A stretch of DNA of 64,000 nucleotides from Archivesica marissinica. Lineage: Eukaryota; Mollusca; Bivalvia; Venerida; Vesicomyidae. A program made the translations under genes and the position numbers. The notes beneath the pieces were generated by a model. That model was given only the letters and a program-made list of their open reading frames with translations. It did no database searches and was not told the DNA's origin. Positions 58,977-64,000 of this stretch are shown here, piece by piece. Where the stretch lies: contig CM026403.1 in the NCBI GenBank assembly GCA_014843695.1, forward strand, positions 43,927,516 through 43,991,515. Reading direction: 5' to 3'. The first letter of the stretch is position 1, and the number at the start of each line of letters is the position of its first letter.

Positions 58977-58992
58977 GGCCCTGAAAAGGGCC
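58977..58992 (-). terminator. Histone-type 3' stem-loop of the 59017 gene
   Basis: Minus strand GGCCCTTTTCAGGGCC: 6-bp stem, UUUC loop, matching the histone consensus GGYYYUUYUNARRRCC at all 16 positions. It starts 24 nt after the stop codon of the minus-strand gene at 59017-59307. Confidence 0.75.
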
Positions 58993-59016
58993 GTTGGTAT
59001 ATAGTTTTATAAAAAA

Positions 59017-59307
59017 CTATTCGCCGCAATGTTTTCCACGGCATGTAGAGCAATATGTGCCGGTTGGAACCTTCTTTCCACCTCCTGTTGCCAATGTAAA
59101 CGAGGCTTCATCATCATTGTCCCAATTTTCGGTGGGTACGTTTGTAAAATTGGCTATTATGCCTCCTAAATGAGCATGGTTATGCTCACATACTCTAATT
59201 GTTGCTTCGAGCTGCTGTACTTGCTTCTTGTAACCGGCGATAACATCTCCAAGTCTTTGGTACTGCGCCCTAACACCCTGAAGTTGAACATCATTAGGAG
59301 ACTCCAT
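59017..59307 (-). CDS. Coiled-coil protein with C-terminal Cys/His tail
   Basis: A 96-codon intact frame from a good ATG. The middle (QYQRLGDVIAGYKKQVQQLE and ATIRVCEHNHAHL) has a heptad-like coiled-coil pattern. An acidic stretch WDNDDEAS follows, and the C-terminus is YCSTCRGKHCGE, a possible zinc-binding tail. I do not recognise the family. The promoter block at 59315-59376 is shared with the gene at 61056, and a histone-type stem-loop lies 24 nt after the stop, so it is a genuine transcription unit of the element. A structural or regulatory small protein is possible, but no function can be assigned. Confidence 0.65.
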   Translation of the reverse strand: MESPNDVQLQGVRAQYQRLGDVIAGYKKQVQQLEATIRVCEHNHAHLGGIIANFTNVPTENWDNDDEASFTLATGGGKKVPTGTYCSTCRGKHCGE

Positions 59308-59314
59308 CGTAGAA

Positions 59315-59376
59315 AATAATGAATAACGATAGTTCTAACTGACTGTATATATAGTAGAAAATAACGGATTGACCTA
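59315..59376 (-). promoter_or_regulatory. Promoter of the 59017 gene
   Basis: Minus strand: TAGGTCAAT (59368-59376), then TATATATA (59346-59353), then CAGTCAGTTAGAACTATCGT up to 59315. The 42 nt from 59356 to 59315 are identical to 61004-61045 in front of another gene. The ATG follows 8 nt later. The TATA lies about 39 nt before the ATG, so the leader must be very short. Confidence 0.7.
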
Positions 59377-59425
59377 CTTACTAAATATAGATTCTATATA
59401 ACTTCTACATACCATTAGATTTGTT

Positions 59426-59434
59426 TTTGACCTA
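59426..59434 (-). promoter_or_regulatory. TAGGTCAAA box
   Basis: Minus-strand TAGGTCAAA, one of four such boxes in the element (also 58653-58661, 59368-59376, 60983-60991). AGGTCA is the nuclear-receptor half-site core, but a role here is speculation. Confidence 0.35.
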
Positions 59435-59510
59435 CTAGATTATATAGCATTTTTAATATATGATCTAGATCATATTTTAATAGTAAGTGTATGTTTTGGA
59501 TAGGACTAAT

Positions 59511-59537
59511 ATATTTTGACAAAACATGAGAGATATT
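59511..59537 (-). promoter_or_regulatory. Conserved downstream element, copy 2
   Basis: Minus strand ATATCTCTCATGTTTTGTCA then AAATAT, 22 nt beyond the stem-loop at 59560-59575. The spacer contains CGATAAGAAAAT, purine-rich like a histone downstream element. Confidence 0.6.
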
Positions 59538-59559
59538 TTCTTATCGAAAAATATGTAGT

Positions 59560-59575
59560 GGCCCTGAAAAGGGCC
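59560..59575 (-). terminator. Histone-type 3' stem-loop
   Basis: Minus strand GGCCCTTTTCAGGGCC, a perfect consensus match, followed by ACTACATATTTTTCGATAAG. It serves the truncated minus-strand gene ending at 59629 and is the second of two consecutive hairpins. Confidence 0.75.
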
Positions 59576-59584
59576 GTTATATAT

Positions 59585-59600
59585 AGTCCTAAGAAGGACT
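59585..59600 (-). terminator. Histone-type 3' stem-loop, variant
   Basis: Minus strand AGTCCTTCTTAGGACT: 6-bp stem, UCUU loop (fits UYUN). Every position fits the consensus except the outer pair, which is A-U rather than G-C. It lies about 30 nt after the stop at 59629. Confidence 0.65.
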
Positions 59601-59628
59601 GTTGATATCTAAGTTTTATTAATAAAAC

Positions 59629-59757
59629 TCAGATAAATCTGGATATAAAATTAACCAGTTTAACATATGGTTCATAAAACTCTGATAAATCAGGGTATAT
59701 ATTCACCAATTTAACAACATACGGTTGTTTTCTTGGCCAAACAACATTTCGTCTACG
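59629..59757 (-). pseudogene. 3' end of a lost minus-strand gene, with internal duplication
   Basis: The minus frame ends KQPYVVKLVNIYPDLSEFYE followed by PYVKLVNFISRFI. The block PYVxKLVN..YPDLSEFY is tandemly duplicated at DNA level (about 54 bp), with a one-base slip in the second copy. Two histone-type stem-loops follow. Upstream of about 59757 the sequence becomes the antisense of the plus-strand gene at 59792, so the rest of this gene seems to have been replaced by rearrangement. Confidence 0.45.
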
Positions 59758-59791
59758 GAAGAATTTGTACCTAGCTGATATTATCAGGCGT

Positions 59792-60466
59792 ATGAGGGTG
59801 CTAGAGACGATCCAGAGATACGAGGAACAGTTGTACATCGAAACGGCTGACTTACTACTGGCAGAGGCAACCGAATTGGCATCTAGAAGACGAGCTTCTA
59901 GACAGGCAAGACACTCATTACGTAACATAAATGAGTTACGGTACAGACCATACACCGCCGAAAGAATACCTACTGCATCTCCTAGAGCGAGACCACAAAG
60001 ACATCAAGATTCTGAGAGAACTCCAACTCCAGCTACGGAGAGAACTCAAAGACCTCCAACCCCAAGATCTCCAACTACACAACCGCGAAGACAACAGAGT
60101 CCAGACACGGTTTTAGGTGGTGATACTGAGAACATCCAGGAAACATTACCTGGATTTTCTACACTTATAAAATCCGAGGATACATCTCGAGATTTTGAGG
60201 AAGATACAACTCGTTATTTGGTGGTACCTGCTGCAAGAACAGAAGCTTACCAAAAACACTTCGGGATGCCTTCACCAAGAACTGAAGCCCTACAAACACC
60301 AATGAGAGGATTCGGGAGACTAGCGAAGAACTGGGGCGCTGTAAAGGCTCCAAATGATGATGAGGAGGAGACACCTCAACCTACATGGTGTAGTTGTTGT
60401 CCTGGCCAGATGGGGATTACATCATGTCCAGGGTATACTACCCCTTATCATACTGGACATTTTTAG
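59792..60466 (+). CDS. Pro/Arg-rich unknown protein of the element
   Basis: From ATG 59792 (MRVLETIQRYEEQLYIETAD) there are 224 codons. It has an N-terminal helix, then a Pro/Thr/Arg-rich disordered middle (RTPTPATERTQRPPTPRSPT), an acidic/Gly segment, and the C-terminal block TWCSCCPGQMGITSCPG with four cysteines. The frame stays open upstream without an ATG to 59678, so the N-terminus may be truncated at the rearrangement near 59757. No family is recognised. Three tandem histone-type stem-loops follow the stop at 20, 49 and 78 nt. The basic disordered region could suggest a DNA- or RNA-binding or virion protein, which is a guess. Confidence 0.6.
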   Translation: MRVLETIQRYEEQLYIETADLLLAEATELASRRRASRQARHSLRNINELRYRPYTAERIPTASPRARPQRHQDSERTPTPATERTQRPPTPRSPTTQPRRQQSPDTVLGGDTENIQETLPGFSTLIKSEDTSRDFEEDTTRYLVVPAARTEAYQKHFGMPSPRTEALQTPMRGFGRLAKNWGAVKAPNDDEEETPQPTWCSCCPGQMGITSCPGYTTPYHTGHF

Positions 60467-60485
60467 TATGAGGGGTAGAAAAAAC

Positions 60486-60501
60486 AGCCCTTTTCAGGGC
60501 T
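60486..60501 (+). terminator. Histone-type stem-loop, first of a triplet
   Basis: AGCCCTTTTCAGGGCT: 6-bp stem, UUUC loop, first pair A-U. The start of a 29-bp unit repeated three times. Confidence 0.7.
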
Positions 60502-60514
60502 AATTATAACCAAC

Positions 60515-60530
60515 AGCCCTTTTCAGGGCT
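60515..60530 (+). terminator. Histone-type stem-loop, second of a triplet
   Basis: AGCCCTTTTCAGGGCT, identical to the first, 29 nt downstream with spacer AATTATAACCAAC. Confidence 0.7.
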
Positions 60531-60543
60531 AATTATAACCAAT

Positions 60544-60559
60544 AGCCCTTTTCAGGGCC
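60544..60559 (+). terminator. Histone-type stem-loop, third of a triplet
   Basis: AGCCCTTTTCAGGGCC, with the outermost pair mismatched, followed by ACTACATATTTTTCG as in the minus-strand copy at 59560. Confidence 0.7.
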
Positions 60560-60582
60560 ACTACATATTTTTCGATATGAAT

Positions 60583-60607
60583 ATATCTCTCATGTTTTGT
60601 CAAATAT
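60583..60607 (+). promoter_or_regulatory. Conserved downstream element, copy 3
   Basis: ATATCTCTCATGTTTTGTCA then AATAT, 23 nt after the third hairpin. Confidence 0.6.
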
Positions 60608-60677
60608 TTAGTCTTCCAATCATAACATACATAACATTACACTAACCTAGTTCATATTTTATACTTAACAAAACAAT

Positions 60678-60930
60678 ATGGTTATATATTTTAAAGATAT
60701 AGCATGGGAATTTTATGAATCAAAATTTAATAAAACTAATATATTAGAAGGTGAATGTCAATGTTGTAATATTAGTATTTGTTTTGATAGTGAATCTGAT
60801 ATCTGGGAAAAAACTGTTAGGTTATTTTTGTCATTGGTGTAGTAAAGAAACCTATTATTGTGATACATGTTATGAAAAGTACAATTTCTTACTTATGCGT
60901 GGTTTATGTTTATTTTCATGGAATATTTAA
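60678..60930 (+). CDS. Small Cys-rich (zinc-ribbon-like) protein, frameshifted
   Basis: ATG 60678 opens MVIYFKDIAWEFYES, then CQCCNISIC. The frame shifts by one base at a six-A run (about 60808-60813), after which the protein-like reading FCHWCSKETYYCDTC leads to a TAA at 60928-60930. The Cys spacing across the break (CxxCC...C, CxxC...CxxC) looks like a compact zinc-binding domain. One extra A in the genome, a sequencing slip or a programmed +1 shift could all explain the break. No histone-type hairpin was found after it. Unknown family. Confidence 0.5.
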
Positions 60931-60982
60931 AATGTAGGTTACCATAATGTTATACATTAGACATGTTACTATTTATAGACTA

Positions 60983-61045
60983 TAGGTCAAACCAATATTT
61001 TCATACTATATATACAGTCAGTTAGAACTATCGTTATTCATTATT
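60983..61045 (+). promoter_or_regulatory. Promoter of the 61056 gene
   Basis: TAGGTCAAA (60983-60991), TATATATA (61007-61014), then CAGTCAGTTAGAACTATCGT up to 61045. The 42 nt at 61004-61045 are identical to the promoter of the minus-strand gene at 59017, and the box-to-TATA spacing is 15 or 16 nt in both. The ATG is 10 nt further on. Confidence 0.7.
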
Positions 61046-61055
61046 GATTACAACA

Positions 61056-61349
61056 ATGCCAGGATTGATAGATTGTTCGAATGATCCTATGCTAGGTGGG
61101 GGATGGTGGACAAACATCATAGGGGTTATTATAAACCCCTCTACAGTACCAACACCTCCACACCCAGAAACTGATGATGAATATATTCGAAGAATGATGA
61201 GTTATGTACCTGTTTATGGAGGGTTTACTCCAGTGGAATATTGTGGAGAATCTATCTCTAATACAATATTTCCACCGGACATAATTAAACCTGTACCAGT
61301 GAGGAAATCAAAAAGAAGTAAGAGGAGTAAAAAGTGTCCTTATTGTTAA
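61056..61349 (+). CDS. Unknown 97-residue protein with basic Cys tail
   Basis: From ATG 61056: MPGLIDCSNDPMLGGGWWTN, then a hydrophobic stretch (IIGVIINP), Pro-rich segments, YVPVYGGFTPVEYCGES, and a lysine/arginine-serine tail (VRKSKRSKRSKKCPYC). The tail looks like a nuclear-localisation or nucleic-acid-binding sequence. No family is recognised. It has the shared promoter upstream and a perfect histone-type stem-loop 11 nt after the stop. Like the other two small proteins of the element it ends in closely spaced cysteines. Confidence 0.65.
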   Translation: MPGLIDCSNDPMLGGGWWTNIIGVIINPSTVPTPPHPETDDEYIRRMMSYVPVYGGFTPVEYCGESISNTIFPPDIIKPVPVRKSKRSKRSKKCPYC

Positions 61350-61359
61350 GAGCAAAAAA

Positions 61360-61375
61360 GGTCCTTTTCAGGACC
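61360..61375 (+). terminator. Histone-type 3' stem-loop of the 61056 gene
   Basis: GGTCCTTTTCAGGACC, a perfect 16-position match with compensatory change in the stem (U-A instead of C-G) relative to the other copies. It is preceded by AAAAAA, as usual before histone hairpins, and followed by AGTAC. 18 nt downstream AAGAAAA resembles a U7-binding downstream element. Confidence 0.8.
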
Positions 61376-61398
61376 AGTACATATATTTCGATAAGAAA

Positions 61399-61421
61399 AT
61401 ATCTCATGTTTTGTCAAATAT
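61399..61421 (+). promoter_or_regulatory. Conserved downstream element, copy 4
   Basis: ATATCTCATGTTTTGTCAAA then TAT, 23 nt beyond the hairpin; it lacks one CT of the other copies. Confidence 0.6.
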
Positions 61422-61493
61422 CTAGAAAATCTTTCACATTTACAACATTGGTTATTTTTATAATTAACATAAACAGTATCTAATTTCCTCAAA

Positions 61494-61580
61494 AATAACA
61501 TAACACGTAATATTTTTCAATCTTTTATTTACTAATAACTAACTTAACTAACTTAACTAACTTAACTAACTTAACTAATC
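61494..61580. repeat. Duplicate of the 58140 block with (AACTAACTT)n
   Basis: AACATAACACGTAATATTTT then TTCAATCTTTTATTTACTAA matches 58146-58190. It is followed by a 9-bp repeat of about five units. It marks the 3' flank of the zinc-knuckle gene. Confidence 0.75.
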
Positions 61581-61615
61581 ATTAACTGTATAAGAAAATG
61601 TAATAACTACAATAA

Positions 61616-61906
61616 TTAATTTTCAGGTTTATCATGCTTTGGGTAGATAGTGTTCTCTTTTTTCAATGTATATCTATCCGGACATGTATTTGCGTAATGC
61701 CCAGGTTTGTTACATTTATAACATATTATATTATTTATAAACTTCGTAGGTTCTTCTGTTTTGTTAATACATTCATTTGCATAGTGTCCTCTTTTCTTAC
61801 AAATATAACAATAAATGTTATTTTGACTATGTACACTACCATATGCTTTGTACCATAATTCATTTATATTACTCCTCATTTCATTTAATTGTTGTTGGAT
61901 ATTCAT
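61616..61906 (-). CDS. CCHC zinc-knuckle protein
   Basis: An intact 96-codon frame, ATG at 61904-61906. A short N-terminal helix (MNIQQQLNEMRSNINELWYK) precedes two perfect CX2CX4HX4C knuckles, CYICKKRGHYANEC and CYKCNKPGHYANTC, then a charged tail. CCHC knuckles bind single-stranded nucleic acid, as in retroviral nucleocapsid and cellular CNBP-type proteins. Here it stands alone next to a DNA polymerase and diverges from it. A TATA-like TATAAATA lies at 61960-61967 on the minus strand. No histone-type hairpin follows; the 3' side is the AACTAACTT repeat. A truncated duplicate of its start is at 58507. Confidence 0.8.
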   Translation of the reverse strand: MNIQQQLNEMRSNINELWYKAYGSVHSQNNIYCYICKKRGHYANECINKTEEPTKFINNIICYKCNKPGHYANTCPDRYTLKKENTIYPKHDKPEN

Positions 61907-62068
61907 GATTGTTAATGTATGATTGTCAAAGTAGTGAATAATATTGGTAAAATAACCTATATTTATAGTAAACTGATGTAATTTAGATAATAGATATATA
62001 AATAGAAATGTTTTATTAATAGCTCAAAGAAAAGTCTATATAAGAATAGAAAATCAAAATAACCGTGA
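61907..62068. promoter_or_regulatory. Divergent promoter region, zinc-knuckle gene and polymerase
   Basis: Minus-strand TATAAATA at 61960-61967 faces the zinc-knuckle gene, and plus-strand TATATAAG at 62037-62044 faces the polymerase. The expected start about 30 nt after the latter coincides with the opening of the polymerase frame at 62069. Confidence 0.5.
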
Positions 62069-64000
62069 TTTTCTATTACACATCCTACATTAGAATTTGG
62101 TATTCATATACCATTTAATGATGCAAAAAATATATCAGGAGAAACATTATTGAATGAAATTGAAAGAGTAGATCAAAGTAATAAAGAATTTAAAATACAT
62201 GATAATGGTTTGAGAGTTGAATTTACGCATACATCAATGCCTATTGGAGGTAGTAGAAAAACAATGCCTCATGGTAGTGAAAAAAGCATTGATAATATGA
62301 TAAATATAAAACGTAGCATTATTAAAATTGAAAATAGTGAGGATAGTATGTGTTTAGCTAGATCTATTGTTGTATGTATGTGTAAATTAAATGATGATAA
62401 AAGTGATGAATGGAAAAAAAAAATGGAGGAAAATTAGAAGAACATACAGACCTCTTCAAAAACAAGAGGCAGAAAAACTATTAAATAAAGTAGGGTTAAA
62501 TATAGATCAGAAATGTGGTATTGAAGAATATAAATTAATTCAAAACGAATTATATCCGGAATATATTATTAAAATACATCAACAACATGGGGAACATTTA
62601 TTTGAACCATATACAATGACTGCTAATAGTAAAGTTATTCATTTATATTATCATGATAATCATTATGATAGTATTATCTCAATTAGAGGTTTTTTCGGTT
62701 ATAGTTATTTTTGTGAATATTGTGATGTAGGTTATAGTAATAAAGAGAATCATAAATGCCGTAATATATGTAAATGTTATTCGCACGAATTATGTGAAAA
62801 AAAAGAAAGTGTTTATTGTAATACTTGTAGGCGGTGGTTTGTTAGTATATCATGTTATGAAAATCATAAAACAATTAAAGGAAAACATAAGAAAAATATA
62901 TGTACCTCAGTTCAATTGTGTAAAAAATGTGATAATTTATTAATAGAAAATAAAAAAAATCATATATGTCCAGGGTTTAAAAAATGTAAATATTGTAAAT
63001 TAATAGTACCATCGGATCATGATTGCTATATACCAATATATGTATCTGAGCCATTAAAACAAGGTCCAAAAATAGTTCCTTATATATGTTATGACTTTGA
63101 ATGTCAATTTGATGATGGTGAACATAAACCAAATTATTGTGTAGCTCAACGGGCATGTGATAAATGTATTTGTAAATCAGTTACCGAATATTGTGAGCAT
63201 TGTAATAATATTGAAGGTGAAAAACAAATGATATTTGAAGGTGAAAATACATTACAGGAATTTTGTAAATGGTTATTTAACCCTATTCATAATTATTCAA
63301 CAGTAATAGCTCATAATGGAAGAGGTTATGATACACAATTTGTCTTAAGGTACATAATTACACATGATACAATTAAACCAGATTTAATTATGAATGGTAA
63401 TAATATTATGTTATTAAAATATAAAAATATAAGATTAATTGATTCATTAAATTTTATAGGATTACCTCTAGCATCATTCCCAAAAACATTTGGTTTAAAA
63501 GAATTAGCAAAGGGTTGGTTTCCGTTTTGGGCTAATACTAGTCAATATCAAAACTATATTGGTCCATATTTACCATTAGACTATTACAAACCAGGGTGTA
63601 TGAAACCTGAAAATCGTGATATATTTATGAAATGGTATGAAAAAAAAAAAAATAACCAAGAATTTTTTGATTTTAGAAAAGAAATGAAAAAATATTGTAT
63701 TTCAGATGTTGATATTTTAAGAAGAGGTTGTGGAGAATTTATAACACAATTCTTAAATAGGGATCAAATTAACCCCTTTAGGGAAGCAATGACATTAGCT
63801 CAAGCCTGTAATAAAGCATGGAGAAAAAATTATATGCCTAAAAATAGTCTTGGAGTTATATCTGATAGTGGATATCCTAACAAAACTAAATATTCTATTA
63901 AAGGTGTAAGATGGGTTCAGGCATGTAGCACTGATTTAAATAAGAAAATTTGCCATGCATTAAATGGAGGTGGAAAAAAAATCGGTAAATATCATGTTGA
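62069..64000 (+). CDS. Protein-primed family-B DNA polymerase (N-terminal part; frameshift)
   Basis: The frame is open from 62069, shifts by one base at a ten-A run (62414-62423), and then is open without a stop to the window end. The N-terminal part contains FGIHIPFNDAKNISGET and EDSMCLARSIVVCMCKL, typical of Polinton/adintovirus polymerases. Next is a Cys/His-rich segment of several zinc-like motifs (FCEYCDVGYSNKENHKC and more, about 62715-63030). The 3'-5' exonuclease follows, with Exo I ICYDFECQ (Asp and Glu), Exo II AHNGRGYDTQF and Exo III YCISDVDILRRG. The palm motifs lie beyond the window. No ATG is found at the start; an ATT at 62075 may be a mutated start. Such polymerases copy linear viral DNA using a terminal protein as primer. 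Confidence 0.8.

Larger units (their letters stand above)
58138..64000. mobile_element. Integrated Maverick/Polinton-like or adintovirus-like DNA element (left part)
   Basis: A compact, AT-rich, bidirectionally coding block ends in a protein-primed family-B DNA polymerase that continues past the window. It holds at least six gene units: polymerase (+), CCHC zinc-knuckle protein (-), two small plus-strand proteins, a Cys-rich small protein (+) and a coiled-coil protein (-). It also holds truncated 3' ends and a partial duplicate. Gene ends carry histone-type stem-loops and two genes share a promoter block. I see no capsid, integrase or packaging ATPase in this part, so the class is judged from the polymerase alone. 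The left boundary is approximate: AAATAATATAACACGTAATA at 58140 recurs at 61495, and nothing like it occurs earlier. Several genes are broken, so the copy may be an old integration. Confidence 0.65.

Noticed and set aside
59653..59955. A complete 108-codon minus-strand gene
   Set aside because: Only the last part looks like protein; the rest is antisense to the better-supported plus-strand gene at 59792.
58977..61375. Hairpins as generic bacterial-type terminators or random palindromes
   Set aside because: No U-tract follows, stem and loop fit the histone consensus on the coding strand only, and every one follows a stop codon.

Overview
The window is animal nuclear DNA: AT-rich, gene-poor, with spliced coding pieces, many short tRNA-headed SINEs, minisatellites and decayed transposons. 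The mix of repeats (for example one opening with CTCACCTGAGCCAAAGGCTC, and several SINE families with tRNA heads) looks like a mollusc, most likely a bivalve. That host call is inference. No bacterial-style operons are present, and many apparent open frames are only repeat translations.

Layout. Three phase-0 exons at 6466-6537, 9741-9818 and 49727-49813 (+) form the middle of one Rab-type small GTPase gene whose ends lie outside the window or were not found. The last two are separated by an intron of about 39.9 kb, filled with mobile DNA. It holds SINEs of five families, a nested stack (non-LTR retrotransposon, then a TA-inserting MITE, then a piggyBac derivative inserted at TTAA), and minisatellites of 21, 48, 49 and 80 bp. 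It also holds a 12.5-kb segment (20191-32658) bounded by matching inverted ends that encloses an integrase, an F-box reading frame and a BED-like zinc-finger frame. Before the second exon lie a Harbinger element, a Tc1/mariner remnant and an intact copy of the MITE. Downstream of the third exon come more SINEs, an 81-bp satellite and a degenerate 15-bp repeat.

From about 58138 to the window end the sequence changes character. It is very AT-rich and compact, with small genes on both strands and a large protein-primed type-B DNA polymerase running off the edge. This looks like an integrated Maverick/Polinton-like or adintovirus-like DNA element. Its most striking property is that gene ends carry 16-nt hairpins matching the metazoan histone-mRNA 3' stem-loop consensus. 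Seven hairpins are seen, every one oriented with the upstream reading frame. A conserved element follows about 22-23 nt further on (CATGTTTTGTCAAATAT core). Two genes on opposite strands share an identical 42-nt TATA-containing promoter block, with a TAGGTCAA box 15-16 nt upstream of its TATA. The element thus appears to use host replication-dependent histone-type 3' processing instead of polyadenylation. I consider this the candidate undescribed system in the window.
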